A DNA stretch of 64,000 nucleotides from Streptomyces sp. CB01580 (GTDB taxonomy: Bacteria > Actinomycetota > Actinomycetes > Streptomycetales > Streptomycetaceae): assembly GCF_001905795.1 (NCBI RefSeq), contig NZ_LIXJ01000001.1, forward strand, positions 248,001-312,000. Direction: 5' to 3'. Position numbers and translations under genes: made by a program. Below, piece by piece: positions 38,385 to 47,863 of this stretch. The notes beneath the pieces were generated by a model. That model did no database searches, was not told where the DNA came from, and saw only the letters and a program-made list of their open reading frames with translations. Within the stretch, counting starts at the first letter, position 1. Every line of letters starts with the position of its first letter.

Positions 38385-39079
38385 GCGCGCCCAGGGGCCG
38401 TTCCGGATCCCCGGCCGCGGTGCTGCTCCGGATCGGCCGTGACCGTCCCGAGCCGGTCACCGGCGAGCGCTGCGAGATGTGCGCGGCTCCGGCCGCGGAG
38501 GAGCACCGGCACGTGGTGGACCTGGAGAGCCGCTCCCTGATGTGCTGCTGCCGGTCCTGCCATCTGCTGTTCACGGACGAGGGGGCGCGGCAGCGCTATC
38601 GCGCGGTCCCCGACCGGTATCTGCGCTTCGAGGGACTCTCGCCGGACGCGCGGGCGTGGGACGCGTTGCGGATCCCGGTGGGCCTGGCCTTCCTGTTCCG
38701 CGACTCGACACGGGACCGCACCGTCGCCTTCTATCCCGGCCCGGCCGGGGCGACGGAGTCCGAACTGCCGCTGGACTCCTGGGCGGCACTGGTGGAGGCC
38801 GACCCCGCGTTGTCGACGGTGCGTCCCGACGTCGAGGCGCTCCTCGTCCGCCGGAACGACGGGGGTGGTCGTGAGGGCGTGTCCTCGTGCCACCTGGTGC
38901 CGATCGACGCCTGTTACGAACTGGCCGGCCGGCTGCGCACGTTGTGGCGGGGATTCGACGGCGGCCGGGAGGCGCACGTCGCGCTCGACGCGTTCTTCGA
39001 ACGGGTCGACGCCCGCAGCAGGCCGGTGAGCACGGACAGGACGGCCTCCGGGCCCGCGGGCAGGGGTGGTCCCTCGTGA
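38381..39079 (+). CDS. Hydrogenase-associated DUF5947-like protein
   Basis: 232-residue protein with no known activity. The GTG start overlaps the previous stop (GTGA), showing translational coupling. The N-terminal third carries cysteines in a CEMCAAP...CCCRSCHLLF order, which looks like a zinc-ribbon or iron-sulfur binding site. The rest is an alpha/beta domain with GLAFLFRDSTRDRTVAFYPGPAG. It resembles the DUF5947 proteins found with group 1h hydrogenases. The last nine residues (GPAGRGGPS) lie in a 32-base duplication that also contains its stop codon. A role in assembly or electron transfer is only inferred from location. Confidence 0.7.
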   Translation: MSAPRGRSGSPAAVLLRIGRDRPEPVTGERCEMCAAPAAEEHRHVVDLESRSLMCCCRSCHLLFTDEGARQRYRAVPDRYLRFEGLSPDARAWDALRIPVGLAFLFRDSTRDRTVAFYPGPAGATESELPLDSWAALVEADPALSTVRPDVEALLVRRNDGGGREGVSSCHLVPIDACYELAGRLRTLWRGFDGGREAHVALDAFFERVDARSRPVSTDRTASGPAGRGGPS

Positions 39080-39113
39080 ACGGGCCCGCGGGCAGGGGTG
39101 GTCCCTCGTGAAC
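39050..39113. repeat. Perfect 32-bp tandem duplication at a stop/start junction
   Basis: 39050-39081 and 39082-39113 are identical. Each copy contains a GTGA with an AGGGG ribosome-binding site. In copy one the TGA is the stop of the DUF5947-like gene (39077-39079); in copy two the GTG at 39108 starts the next gene. Because 32 is not a multiple of 3, the GTG in copy one opens only an 11-codon frame. Confidence 0.95.
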
Positions 39114-39794
39114 GGGCCCGCGTCCGGCGGACTGGCGTTCTCGGTTCGCGACATCGTCGCCGAGCCGTACACGGCGGCGCCGCAGCTGACGGCACGGCTG
39201 AGGATCGAGGACGGCACGGGCGAGCGGATCCACGCGATCGTGCTGCGCTGCCAGGTCCGCATCGAACCGCAGCGCCGCCCCTACGACCGGGCCGAACAGG
39301 ACGCGCTCCAGGGCCTGTTCGGCGGGCGGGAGCGGTGGTCGAGCACGCTGCGCCCGTTCCTGTGGATGCGGTGCGACACAACGGTGCAGGGGTTCACCGG
39401 TTCCACCGAGACCGACCTCGCGCTGCCGTGCAGCTACGACTTCGACGTCGTGGGCTCGCGATATCTGCACGCGCTCGGGGACGGGGCGGTGCCGCTCGGT
39501 CTGCTCTTCTCGGGCACCGTCTTCACCTCGGGAGGAGGCCGCGCCGGATTCGGTGTACGGCAGGTTCCCTGGGACTGCGAGGCGCGCTATCACCTGCCGG
39601 TCGACGTGTGGCGTCAGGTGATCGCGTCCCACTTCCCGCACTCCGGCTGGATCAGGCTGGATCACGACGTCCTCGCCGACTTCGCCCGATTCCGGGAGCG
39701 GCGCGGGCTGATCAGCTGGGACGAGACGGTTCGCACGTTGTTGTCGCAAGCGGGCGGCGGCGCCGCCGATGACCTCGACGAGGTGGTCCAGTGA
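39108..39794 (+). CDS. Hydrogenase-associated DUF6084-like protein
   Basis: 228-residue protein of unknown function found with actinobacterial hydrogenases. The GTG at 39108 is chosen because it lies in the second copy of the duplicated stop/start block; the GTG at 39076 is out of frame with it. The start AFSVRDIVAEPYTAAPQLTARLRIED and DLALPCSYDFDVVGSRYLHAL suggest a beta-rich domain. No metal-binding cluster is apparent; two cysteines occur as LRCQV and MRCDT. It ends in a GTGA overlap with the following gene. The role is inferred to be hydrogenase-related only from the operon. Confidence 0.7.
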   Translation: MNGPASGGLAFSVRDIVAEPYTAAPQLTARLRIEDGTGERIHAIVLRCQVRIEPQRRPYDRAEQDALQGLFGGRERWSSTLRPFLWMRCDTTVQGFTGSTETDLALPCSYDFDVVGSRYLHALGDGAVPLGLLFSGTVFTSGGGRAGFGVRQVPWDCEARYHLPVDVWRQVIASHFPHSGWIRLDHDVLADFARFRERRGLISWDETVRTLLSQAGGGAADDLDEVVQ

Positions 39795-41263
39795 CCCGGA
39801 CGAATCCCACGGCTCCGGCGGATCACGATCCGGTGCGCCGGATCGCCGACGCGGTGCTGTACGAGGGCTATCTGCTGTACCCGTACCGCGCCGGCTCCCA
39901 CAAGAACCGGTCCCGCTGGCAGTTCGGTGTGCTCGGGCCGCCCTTGGCTGCGCCCGCGAGCTTCGCCGAGGATCCGGGCATGGCGATGGAGTGTCTGCTG
40001 TCCGTCCCGCCCGGCCCGCCGCCCGCGGGCGACGTGACGGTCCGGCTGCGCTTCCTCCAGCACCAGGTGCGTCAGGTGCGCAGGCGGGAGGCGGACGGCG
40101 GCCACACCGACGTCGATGAACTCACCGTGGACGGCGTGGCGTTCCTCAGCTGGGACGAGGCGGTGGAGCGGGAGGTGGACCCGGGGCCGGTACCGTTGAG
40201 CGGCTCGACCGATCGGCTCTGCTCCGTGCCCGGCGGCGAGGAGTGCGAACCGATCACGGACGCACGGGGAGTGACGGTGGGTCGGATCGTTCGCCGTCGC
40301 GAGCCACTGCTGGCCAGGGTCCGCACCCGTACGACGGAGGACGACGGATTCCTGCGGCTGTCGGTGTCGGTGGACAACGAGCACTCCATGACGGCCGCCG
40401 ACAAGGAGTCCGCGGTCCGTGCCTCGCTGCTCGGCACGCACCTGCTGCTGCGGGCCCCGCACGGCGCGGAGTTCGTCTCCCTGCGCGAGCCGCCGGACGA
40501 GGCGGCCGCCGCGGTGTCGCGGTGCGAGCAGCGGCGGTGCTGGCCGGTCCTGGCGGGGCCGAAGGGCTCCACGGACACGGTGCTCGGCGCGCCGATCATT
40601 CTCTACGACCATCCGGAGATCGCCGAGCAGAGCCCGGGCGCCCTGTTCGACTCGACCGAGATCGACGAGATCCTGACGCTCCGGATCATGACGATGACGG
40701 ACGAGGAGAAGGCCGAGGCCCGGGCCACCGATCCGCGGGCCCGCGAGATCGTGGACCGCTGCGACGCGATGGCGCCGGAGGACCTCCGGCAGCTGCACGG
40801 CCTGATCCGGTCTCCCGACACCCCGGCGGCGTGCCGGGAGGTGCCCGTCGCAAACCGGTTCGGGAGGAGGCCGGAGACCGTGCCGGACGGTCCTGCGGGC
40901 GGCGGCGCGCCGTGGTGGGATCGAACGGACGACGCCGGCGCGCCGCCGGGGTCCGAGACTGTCGTGATCGACGGGGTGCGCGTCGCCAGGGACAGCCTCG
41001 TGCGGGTGCGTCCGGCCCGCCGCGCCGACGCCCAGGACCTGTTCTTCGCCGGTCGGGTGGCGCGGGTGACGGCTGTGCTGCGCGATGTCGACGAACGCAC
41101 GCACGTGGCCCTCGTCCTCGTCGACGACCCGGCGGCCGACCTGCACGAATGGTATGGCCGCTCCTTCTACTTCGCCCCCGACGAACTGGAGCCGCTGCCC
41201 GTCGGCGGTCCCGGAAGGGGCGTCCCCGGTCCATCGGAGTCCCCAAAGGAGAACCCATCGTGA
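39791..41263 (+). CDS. Large conserved protein of the hydrogenase operon, unknown function
   Basis: 490 residues from a GTG that overlaps the previous stop (GTGA). I do not recognise the family. The N-terminal part, AVLYEGYLLYPYRAGSHKN, and the mid part with VSVDNEHSM are well structured and rich in conserved-looking aromatic and charged residues. Residues about 285-330 include an acidic helical stretch (MTMTDEEKAEARATDPRAREIVDRC). The C-terminal 80 residues (VRVRPARRADAQDLFFAGRVARV...HVALVLVDDPAADL) look like a small beta-barrel. No membrane segment or signal peptide is seen. Tight coupling with genes on both sides implies a role in making or using the hydrogenase. Confidence 0.75.
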   Translation: MTRTNPTAPADHDPVRRIADAVLYEGYLLYPYRAGSHKNRSRWQFGVLGPPLAAPASFAEDPGMAMECLLSVPPGPPPAGDVTVRLRFLQHQVRQVRRREADGGHTDVDELTVDGVAFLSWDEAVEREVDPGPVPLSGSTDRLCSVPGGEECEPITDARGVTVGRIVRRREPLLARVRTRTTEDDGFLRLSVSVDNEHSMTAADKESAVRASLLGTHLLLRAPHGAEFVSLREPPDEAAAAVSRCEQRRCWPVLAGPKGSTDTVLGAPIILYDHPEIAEQSPGALFDSTEIDEILTLRIMTMTDEEKAEARATDPRAREIVDRCDAMAPEDLRQLHGLIRSPDTPAACREVPVANRFGRRPETVPDGPAGGGAPWWDRTDDAGAPPGSETVVIDGVRVARDSLVRVRPARRADAQDLFFAGRVARVTAVLRDVDERTHVALVLVDDPAADLHEWYGRSFYFAPDELEPLPVGGPGRGVPGPSESPKENPS

Positions 41264-41379
41264 AATCGCTCGGACTGGTCACCACGGGGGTGGTCGCCAC
41301 GCTCGCCGTGGTCGCCGTCGTCGTCGGCGTGCGGTCGATCCCCGACATCCGCAGGTATCTCAGAATGCGCTCCATGTGA
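41260..41379 (+). CDS. 39-residue single-helix membrane protein, DUF6893-like
   Basis: Tiny protein starting at a GTG that overlaps the previous stop (GTGA), with a strong AAAGGAG 9 bases upstream. Residues 5-25 form one transmembrane helix (LGLVTTGVVATLAVVAVVVG), followed by a basic tail RSIPDIRRYLRMRSM, so the tail should face the cytoplasm. It resembles the small DUF6893 family of Streptomyces. Since the hydrogenase itself has no membrane anchor, this protein could tether the complex or a partner to the membrane; that is a hypothesis. Confidence 0.75.
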   Translation: MKSLGLVTTGVVATLAVVAVVVGVRSIPDIRRYLRMRSM

Positions 41380-41409
41380 GTGCGTCACGCGCCGGGGAGG
41401 GGTTCTGAC

Positions 41410-41937
41410 GTGTCCGCAGGAGTGCTCGTGGCCGGCGTCGGCAACCTCTTCCTCGGCGACGACGGCTTCGGCCCGGAGGTCGTGCGCCGGCTCGCCGCCG
41501 ACTCCTGCGGCAGGCCGCTCCCGGCCGGCGTCCGGGTCGTCGACTACGGCATCCGGGGGATGCACCTCGCGTACGACCTGCTCGACGGATACGACGCGCT
41601 GGTGCTGGTCGACGCCTGTCCCGGCGGCGGAGCGCCTGGTGAGCTGACGGTTCTGGAGGTCGGACCGGACGATCTCGGATCCGGTGAATTCGACGCACAT
41701 GGCATGAATCCGGTTGCAGTGCTGGCAAATCTGGACCAACTAGGCGGTACGCTTCCGCTGACTCACGTCGTGGGCTGCATGCCCGCCGACGTCGACGAGG
41801 GCATCGGTCTCAGCGAGGCCGTCGCCGCGGCCGTCCCCCGGGCGGTGGAAACCGTGCGGGCGCTGGTCCATCGGCTGTCCGCGACCGCGCCCGGCCAGGA
41901 ACCGGCCACCGCGCCCGACCCGCTCCGGAGGTCCTGA
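41410..41937 (+). CDS. Hydrogenase maturation endopeptidase
   Basis: 175-residue protease of the HyaD/HybD family that trims the C-terminal tail of the hydrogenase large subunit after nickel insertion. The GTG at 41410 has GGGGAGGGG upstream. The family start VAGVGNLFLGDDGFGPEVV contains a conserved acidic nickel ligand in GFGPE; further likely ligands are in LVDACPGGG and the histidine of FDAHGMNP. Its substrate should be the 22-residue tail of HhyL. It is followed by the HypC-HypF gene after 2 bases. C-terminal proline-rich residues look disordered. Confidence 0.9.
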   Translation: MSAGVLVAGVGNLFLGDDGFGPEVVRRLAADSCGRPLPAGVRVVDYGIRGMHLAYDLLDGYDALVLVDACPGGGAPGELTVLEVGPDDLGSGEFDAHGMNPVAVLANLDQLGGTLPLTHVVGCMPADVDEGIGLSEAVAAAVPRAVETVRALVHRLSATAPGQEPATAPDPLRRS

Positions 41938-41939
41938 TC

Positions 41940-44519
41940 ATGTGTCTCGGCATTCCCGGACGCGTCGTGGAGATCGTCGAGGGATTCGCGGGCCAGCTCG
42001 CCCTGGTCGACGTGGAAGGGGCCCGACGCCGCGTCAACATCGGCATGCTCGAAGCGCCGCCGGCCAGCGACGACTGGGTGCTGCTCCACATGGGCTTCGC
42101 CACGCAGGTCATCGACGAGACCCAGGCGGCAGCCGCGCTGTCGGGGCTGGAACTGATGGGCAGCGGCCCGCGGGACGACGGCGAGGCGGACCGCCGCCAG
42201 GAGCGGGTCCGCCGCCGTTTCGAGGTGCGCGGCGTGGTGCAGGGCGTGGGCTTCCGCCCGTTCGTCCACGCCACCGCCACCGGCCTCGGCCTCGTCGGCT
42301 CGGTGGCCAACACCGGCGACGGGGTGGTCGCCGAGGTGGAGGGGGACGCCGACGCGGTCGCGGAGTTCGGGCACCGGCTGCGTACCGGACCGCCGCCGCT
42401 CGCCATGGTGGAGTCCGTGACGGAGACCGAACGGCCGCTCCGCGGGGGCGACGGGTTCACCATCGCGGACTCCGACGCCACCGGCCGGGCCCGCACCCTG
42501 GTCTCCCCCGACACCGCGACCTGCCGGGACTGCCTGACCGAACTGCGCGACCCGGACGACCGCCGTCACCGTCACCCCTTCATCACCTGCACCCACTGCG
42601 GTCCGCGGTTCACGATCGTCACCGGCCTGCCCTACGACCGGGCGGCCACCACCATGGCGGACTTCGCGATGTGCGAGACCTGCCGCGCGGAGTACGACGA
42701 CCCGCGCGACCGCCGCTTCCACGCCCAGCCGATCTCCTGCCACGCCTGCGGTCCGCGGCTCGAACTGGTCCAGAAGGACGGCCGGTCACCGCTGCACCGC
42801 GACGAAGCGCTGCGCCGCGCCCGGGAGTTGCTCGCCGCGGGGCGGATCGTCGCGGTCAAGGGAATCGGCGGCTACCACCTCGCCTGCGACGCCCGTGACG
42901 AGGCGGCGGTCGACCGGCTGCGCCGCCGCAAACGCCGGGGCGGCAAGCCCTTCGCCGTCATGGTCGCCGACCTCGACGTGGCCGAGGAACTGGTGACCAC
43001 GACCGAGGACGAGAAGCGCCTGCTCAGCGGGGCCGTGAAGCCCATCGTGCTGCTTCCCCGCCGCTCGCGCGCGGGCGCCGTCGGAGTCGCGGACGCCGTG
43101 GCCCCGGGCAGCCCGGACCTCGGCATCATGCTTCCGTACACCCCCCTGCACGTCCTGCTCCTCGGCCTCGACGGCGACGCCCCCGGCCCCGACGCACTGG
43201 TGATGACGTCCGGCAACCGCTCCGGCGAGCCGATCGTCACGGACGACGCGAAGGCACTGACCGAACTCGCCCCGCTGGTCGACGCCTGGCTGCGACATGA
43301 CCGGCCGATCCGGGTGCCGTGCGACGACTCGGTCAGCCGCTTCGTCGCGGGTGCCGAACTGCCGGTGCGTCGATCGCGCGGATACGCGCCGCTCCCCCTC
43401 CCCCTCCCCTTCGAGGTGCCGCCGCTGCTGGCCGCGGGCGCCGACCTCAAGAACACCTGCGCGCTGGGCGAGGGCTCCCACGCCTGGGTCAGCCAGCACA
43501 TCGGGGACATGGACGACCTCTCGACGATCGATGCCCTGTCCCGCACGGCCGACCATCTCGCGCTGCTGACCGGCGTCGAGGCCGAGCGGTTCGCCGCCGA
43601 CCGGCACCCCGGCTACCGCAGCGGTGCCTGGGCCCGCACCCGCGCCGGGGCCCGTTCCGTGCACACCGTGCAGCACCATCACGCGCACATCGCGTCCGTG
43701 ATGGGCGAGCACGGCCTCGGCCCCGAGGACGAGGTCATCGGCTTCGCCTTCGACGGCACCGGCCACGGCACCGACGGGGCGATGTGGGGCGGCGAGGTGC
43801 TGATCGCCGGGTACGCGTCCTACCGGCGGGCGGCGCACCTGGCGTACGTGCCCCTGGCCGGGGGCGACGCGAGCGTGCTGCGCCCGTACCGGATGGCGCT
43901 CGCCCACCTGCACGCCGCGGGTGTCCCCTGGGACGAGGGGATTCCTTCGGTCGCGACCTGCCCGCAGGACGAACGCGGGGTACTGGCCCACCAGTTGACG
44001 ACGGGCCTCGGCTGTGTCCCGACCTCCGGCATGGGCCGGCTGTTCGACGCCGTGGCCTCGCTGGCCGACGTGCGGCACGAGGTGGCGTACGAGGCCGAGG
44101 CGGCGATGGCGCTGGAAGGGCTGGCACGGGCGGCATCGCCCGAGCCGGCCGGGCACGCCTACGCCTTCGGCACACGGTCCGTGCCGGGGGACGGCGAACC
44201 GCTGCTCGCGGACCCCGGTCCGGTGATCCGCGCGGTGGTGTCCGACGTCCGGGCGGGCGTGCCCGCGGAGGTGGTCGCAGCCCGTTTCCATACGGCCGTG
44301 GCCCTTCTCGTCACCCGTCTCGCCGAGCTGTGCCGGAAGCGGACCGGGATCGGTGTGGTGGCGCTGGGCGGTGGCGTCTTCCAGAACGCCGTTCTCCTGG
44401 AGGCGACCCGGACCGCCCTGTCGGCACGGGACTTCATCGTCCTGCGCCCGCGCCTGCTGCCGCCCAACGACGGCGGACTCGCCTTCGGGCAACTACTGGT
44501 CGCGGCGTCGTCCCGCTGA
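41940..44519 (+). CDS. HypC-HypF fusion, hydrogenase maturation carbamoyltransferase
   Basis: 859-residue fusion. Residues 1-74 are a complete HypC chaperone (MCLGIPG, with the essential Cys2). After a charged linker comes full HypF: an acylphosphatase domain ([18 protein letters not shown]), two zinc-finger pairs (CRDC...CTHC and CETC...CHAC), a YrdC-like domain ([20 protein letters not shown]) and a Kae1-like domain ([16 protein letters not shown] near residue 577, [11 protein letters not shown] near 815). HypF makes the thiocarboxamide that becomes the cyanide ligands on HypE; HypC carries the Fe(CN)2CO unit between HypD and the large subunit. The ribosome-binding site GGAGG lies 8 bases upstream. 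No stop or second start separates the parts. A separate hypC follows. Confidence 0.93.
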   Translation: MCLGIPGRVVEIVEGFAGQLALVDVEGARRRVNIGMLEAPPASDDWVLLHMGFATQVIDETQAAAALSGLELMGSGPRDDGEADRRQERVRRRFEVRGVVQGVGFRPFVHATATGLGLVGSVANTGDGVVAEVEGDADAVAEFGHRLRTGPPPLAMVESVTETERPLRGGDGFTIADSDATGRARTLVSPDTATCRDCLTELRDPDDRRHRHPFITCTHCGPRFTIVTGLPYDRAATTMADFAMCETCRAEYDDPRDRRFHAQPISCHACGPRLELVQKDGRSPLHRDEALRRARELLAAGRIVAVKGIGGYHLACDARDEAAVDRLRRRKRRGGKPFAVMVADLDVAEELVTTTEDEKRLLSGAVKPIVLLPRRSRAGAVGVADAVAPGSPDLGIMLPYTPLHVLLLGLDGDAPGPDALVMTSGNRSGEPIVTDDAKALTELAPLVDAWLRHDRPIRVPCDDSVSRFVAGAELPVRRSRGYAPLPLPLPFEVPPLLAAGADLKNTCALGEGSHAWVSQHIGDMDDLSTIDALSRTADHLALLTGVEAERFAADRHPGYRSGAWARTRAGARSVHTVQHHHAHIASVMGEHGLGPEDEVIGFAFDGTGHGTDGAMWGGEVLIAGYASYRRAAHLAYVPLAGGDASVLRPYRMALAHLHAAGVPWDEGIPSVATCPQDERGVLAHQLTTGLGCVPTSGMGRLFDAVASLADVRHEVAYEAEAAMALEGLARAASPEPAGHAYAFGTRSVPGDGEPLLADPGPVIRAVVSDVRAGVPAEVVAARFHTAVALLVTRLAELCRKRTGIGVVALGGGVFQNAVLLEATRTALSARDFIVLRPRLLPPNDGGLAFGQLLVAASSR

Positions 44520-44566
44520 TGTCCACGAGCGAATCCCATCCATGACCCGCAGAGAAGGAAGACACC

Positions 44567-44863
44567 ATGTGTCTGGCAGTACCGGGGCGTGTGCTCCATA
44601 CCGCCGAGGTCGACGGCGTCCCGATGGCGGAGGTCGACTTCGGCGGCGTACGCAAGGAGGTCTGTCTCCAGTACGTCCCCGACGCGGTGAGCGGCGAGTA
44701 CGTCATCGTGCACGTCGGCTTCGCGATCCAGCGGCTCGACGAGATCTCCGCCCGGGCGACCCTGGCCGACTTCGAGCGGCTCGGGCTCCTGGAGGAGGAG
44801 TTCGGCGACGGCCTCGAAGCGGCCGCCGCACAGCAGTCCCCGAAGGAAGGAACCGACCGGTGA
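44567..44863 (+). CDS. hypC: Hydrogenase assembly chaperone HypC
   Basis: 98-residue stand-alone HypC/HybG-family chaperone. It starts MCLAVPGRV with the conserved Cys2 that binds the Fe(CN)2CO unit, and has the usual [12 protein letters not shown] segment. The AGAAGG ribosome-binding site precedes the ATG. Its stop overlaps the hypD start as GTGA. It is distinct from the HypC domain fused to HypF (MCLGIPG), so the island codes for two versions; which one pairs with HypD or with the large subunit is unknown. Confidence 0.94.
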   Translation: MCLAVPGRVLHTAEVDGVPMAEVDFGGVRKEVCLQYVPDAVSGEYVIVHVGFAIQRLDEISARATLADFERLGLLEEEFGDGLEAAAAQQSPKEGTDR

Positions 44864-45963
44864 AGTACCTGGACGAGTTCAGCGATCCCCGGCTGGCCGA
44901 GCGACTGCTCGACCAGATCCACGCGAGCGCCACCCGGCCCGCGGTGATGATGGAGGTCTGCGGTGGCCAGACCCATTCGATCATCCGGCACGGCATCGAC
45001 CAACTGCTGCCCGACTGCGTGGAGATGATCCACGGTCCCGGCTGCCCCGTGTGCGTGACGCCGCTGGAGATCATCGACCGGGCGCTGGCCATCGCAGCCC
45101 GGCCGGAGGTCGTCTTCTGCTCGTTCGGCGACATGCTGCGGGTACCGGGCAGCGGCCGGGACCTGTTCTCGGTGAAGAGCGCGGGCGGTGACGTACGCGT
45201 CGTGTACTCCCCGCTCGACGCACTGGGACTGGCCCGGGAGAACCCCGACCGGGAGGTCGTCTTCTTCGGCATCGGCTTCGAGACCACCGCCCCCGCCAAC
45301 GCCATGACGGTGCATCAGGCGCAGCGGCTGGGCGTCCGCAATTTCTCGCTGCTCGTCTCGCACGTCCTCGTGCCGCCCGCGGTGGCGGCCGTGATGGAGT
45401 CCCCCGACTGCCGGGTGCAGGCGTTCCTGGCCGCCGGGCACGTGTGCAGCGTGATGGGTACCTCGCAGTACCCTTCGCTGGCCGAGAAGTACCGGGTCCC
45501 CATCGTGGTCACCGGCTTCGAACCGCTCGACATCCTCGAAGGCATCCGCAGGGTGGTGCTCCAGCTGGAGGAGGGCCGTCACGAGGTGGAGAACGCCTAC
45601 CCCCGCGCCGTGCCCGCCTCGGGGAACCTCCCCGCCATGGAGATGCTGCGGGACGTCTTCGAGGTCACGGACCGGACGTGGCGCGGCATCGGCATGATCC
45701 CCGACAGCGGCTGGCGACTGGCGGAGAAGTACGCCGAGTTCGACGCCGAACGCCGGTTCGACGTGGCGGCGATCCGTACGTCGGAGTCGTCGCTGTGCCG
45801 GTCGGGCGAGGTGCTCCAGGGGCTGATCAAACCGCACGCGTGCCAGGCGTTCGGCAAGGAGTGCACCCCGAGGAATCCGCTGGGCGCCACGATGGTGTCC
45901 TCCGAGGGCGCCTGCTCCGCCTACTACGCGTACCGCCGACTGGAGCTGGTCGACGCGAAATGA
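44860..45963 (+). CDS. hypD: Hydrogenase maturation iron-sulfur protein HypD
   Basis: 367-residue scaffold where the Fe(CN)2CO unit is built with HypC and HypE. Conserved cysteine motifs are MEVCGGQTH (active thiol), [11 protein letters not shown] and, at the C-terminus, [16 protein letters not shown] and [21 protein letters not shown], which hold the [4Fe-4S] cluster. [13 protein letters not shown] is also standard. The GTG start overlaps hypC by four bases and its stop overlaps hypE (ATGA), so hypC-hypD-hypE are translationally coupled. Confidence 0.95.
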   Translation: MKYLDEFSDPRLAERLLDQIHASATRPAVMMEVCGGQTHSIIRHGIDQLLPDCVEMIHGPGCPVCVTPLEIIDRALAIAARPEVVFCSFGDMLRVPGSGRDLFSVKSAGGDVRVVYSPLDALGLARENPDREVVFFGIGFETTAPANAMTVHQAQRLGVRNFSLLVSHVLVPPAVAAVMESPDCRVQAFLAAGHVCSVMGTSQYPSLAEKYRVPIVVTGFEPLDILEGIRRVVLQLEEGRHEVENAYPRAVPASGNLPAMEMLRDVFEVTDRTWRGIGMIPDSGWRLAEKYAEFDAERRFDVAAIRTSESSLCRSGEVLQGLIKPHACQAFGKECTPRNPLGATMVSSEGACSAYYAYRRLELVDAK

Positions 45964-47057
45964 CCGAGACGACGAAGCACTCCCCCGCCCCTGCCCCGGA
46001 CACCGGCCTCGACTTCGAGGGGTGGGTCTGCCCGGCCCCGCTGCGTGAGACCCCCGTGGTCGTGATGGGCCACGGCGGCGGCGGGGCGATGTCCGCCGAA
46101 CTGATCGAGCACCTGTTCCTCCCGTCCTATGGCGCGGCGGCCGTCTCCGGGATGGGCGACTCCGCGGTGCTGACCGTCGGCGACGGCACACGGCTGGCCT
46201 TCTCCACCGACTCGTTCGTGGTGAAGCCGATGTTCTTCCCCGGCGGTTCCACCGGAGACCTCGCGGTGAACGGAACGGTCAACGACCTGGCGATGTCGGG
46301 CGCCGTGCCGCTGTTCCTGTCCTGCGCGTTCATCCTCCAGGAGGGCACCGCCCTGACCGACGTCGGACGGATCGCGCGCGACATGGGCTCGGCGGCCGAG
46401 GCGGCCGGGGTCCGGCTGGTCACCGGCGACACCAAGGTCGTCGACCGCGGCAGCGGCGACGGGGTCTACGTCACCACCTCGGGGATCGGCGTGATCCCCG
46501 ACGGCGTCGACATCGGTCCGGGTCGGGCGCGCCCGGGGGACGCCGTACTGATCAGCGGCGACATCGGGGTGCACGGCATCGCGGTGATGAGCTGCCGGGA
46601 GGGCCTGGAGTTCGGTACGGCGGTGGAGAGCGACACCGCGCCCCTGCACGGCCTGGTCGCCGCGATGCTCGCCACCGGGGCCGACGTACGCGTGCTGCGC
46701 GATCCCACGCGCGGCGGGGTGGCGGCCTCGCTCAACGAGATCGCCCGCGCCTCGGACGTCGGCGTCGAACTGGTCGAGCGCGAGCTGCCCGTGCCGGACG
46801 CGGTGCGTGACGCGTGCGGCCTGCTGGGACTCGACCCGCTCCAGGTGGCGAACGAGGGCAAGCTGATCGCCTTTGTGCCCGCCGAGTCCGCCGACGCCGT
46901 GCTGTCGGCCCTCACGTCGCACCCCCTGGGCCGCGCGGCCCGCCGGATCGGCACGTGCGTGGCCGACCATCCCGGCATGGTGGTGGCCAGGACGGGCCTC
47001 GGCGGGTCCCGGGTGGTCGGCCTGCCGGTCGGCGAGCAGCTCCCGAGGATCTGCTGA
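45960..47057 (+). CDS. hypE: Hydrogenase maturation protein HypE
   Basis: 365-residue ATP-dependent dehydratase that turns the thiocarboxamide on its C-terminal cysteine into thiocyanate, source of the cyanide ligands. The protein ends PRIC, the required terminal Cys. The AIR-synthase-like fold shows [40 protein letters not shown] and [17 protein letters not shown]. The ATG overlaps the hypD stop. The next gene starts at the base after its stop codon. HypF, its carbamoyl donor, is in this operon as part of the HypC-HypF fusion. Confidence 0.95.
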   Translation: MTETTKHSPAPAPDTGLDFEGWVCPAPLRETPVVVMGHGGGGAMSAELIEHLFLPSYGAAAVSGMGDSAVLTVGDGTRLAFSTDSFVVKPMFFPGGSTGDLAVNGTVNDLAMSGAVPLFLSCAFILQEGTALTDVGRIARDMGSAAEAAGVRLVTGDTKVVDRGSGDGVYVTTSGIGVIPDGVDIGPGRARPGDAVLISGDIGVHGIAVMSCREGLEFGTAVESDTAPLHGLVAAMLATGADVRVLRDPTRGGVAASLNEIARASDVGVELVERELPVPDAVRDACGLLGLDPLQVANEGKLIAFVPAESADAVLSALTSHPLGRAARRIGTCVADHPGMVVARTGLGGSRVVGLPVGEQLPRIC

Positions 47058-47774
47058 GTGAGCGCGCACGGCGCCGCCCTGTTCGCCCGGTACGCCTACC
47101 CGCCCAACGAGCTCGGCTACTGCGGCCCCGCCGACGCCTCCGCCCTGCTCCGTCCCGAGGACACCGCGGTCGTCGAGCGTCACGCCCGCCGGTTCGAGGG
47201 CGCCTGGTGCTACCTGGAACTGCTCGCCGAGGCGGCCGGGCTCCCCGATCCCCTGGACGAGCGGGTGGTCGAGGCGTACTGGATCGGCAACGAGCTCCTG
47301 GAACGCACCGATCCCGCCGTCCTGCTGGCCCGGTTGCGCGAACGCTTCCGCGGCCAGGGGGGAGGCACATGGCAGGACGCGTCCGGCCGTGCCCGCGCCC
47401 ACCACAGCTTCCAGGTCTTCGAGGTGTACCCCTGGACGCGTCTCCTGGTGGCCTCGAGCCATCCGACGGCGCTGTCCGTCCTCGACCGGTGCCGCATCCG
47501 CACGGGCGTGGTCCGTTCGGTCGGCGGCGAGCGGGCCGAGGTCGAGTCCCGGCCGCTGCTCTGGACGGGCGGCCGTCTGGTCCACGGGGCTCCGCTCCGG
47601 GAGTCCGTACGCTGGTCCACAGGGGGCCGTTCACTGGTCCCGGGGCTCGGTCCCGGGGATCTGGTGGCGCTGCACTGGGACTGGGTGTGCGACGTCCTCA
47701 CGGAGCCGCAGGCGGCACGCATCGAAGCGGCGGAGGCCCGTCAGCTGGCGGCGCAGGGACTGACCGCCCGCTGA
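47058..47774 (+). CDS. Hydrogenase-associated DUF6390-like protein
   Basis: 238 residues from a GTG directly after the hypE stop. The start HGAALFARYAYPPNELGYCGP is distinctive and resembles DUF6390 proteins found with actinobacterial hydrogenases. A conserved-looking HHSFQVFEVYPWTRLL lies mid-protein, followed by a beta-strand segment with L-W-T-G-G and a C-terminal HWDWVCDVL. No membrane segment or known catalytic motif is visible. Function unknown; location suggests a maturation or regulatory role. Confidence 0.72.
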   Translation: MSAHGAALFARYAYPPNELGYCGPADASALLRPEDTAVVERHARRFEGAWCYLELLAEAAGLPDPLDERVVEAYWIGNELLERTDPAVLLARLRERFRGQGGGTWQDASGRARAHHSFQVFEVYPWTRLLVASSHPTALSVLDRCRIRTGVVRSVGGERAEVESRPLLWTGGRLVHGAPLRESVRWSTGGRSLVPGLGPGDLVALHWDWVCDVLTEPQAARIEAAEARQLAAQGLTAR

Positions 47775-47863
47775 CTCGACTCGCGCCGCCCGGCGGACGG
47801 GCGGCGGGAGCCGGGACGGGACGGGACGGGCACGACGGTCCTCCTGGGAAGGAGTGGGTGACG

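Noticed and set aside
39076..39111. GTG at 39076 as the start of the DUF6084-like gene
   Set aside because: It is in another frame and stops after 11 codons; the GTG at 39108 leads into the gene.
47389..47763. A second plus-strand frame within the DUF6390-like gene
   Set aside because: Arginine/serine-rich shadow without any domain signature; the overlapping frame has coherent sequence.
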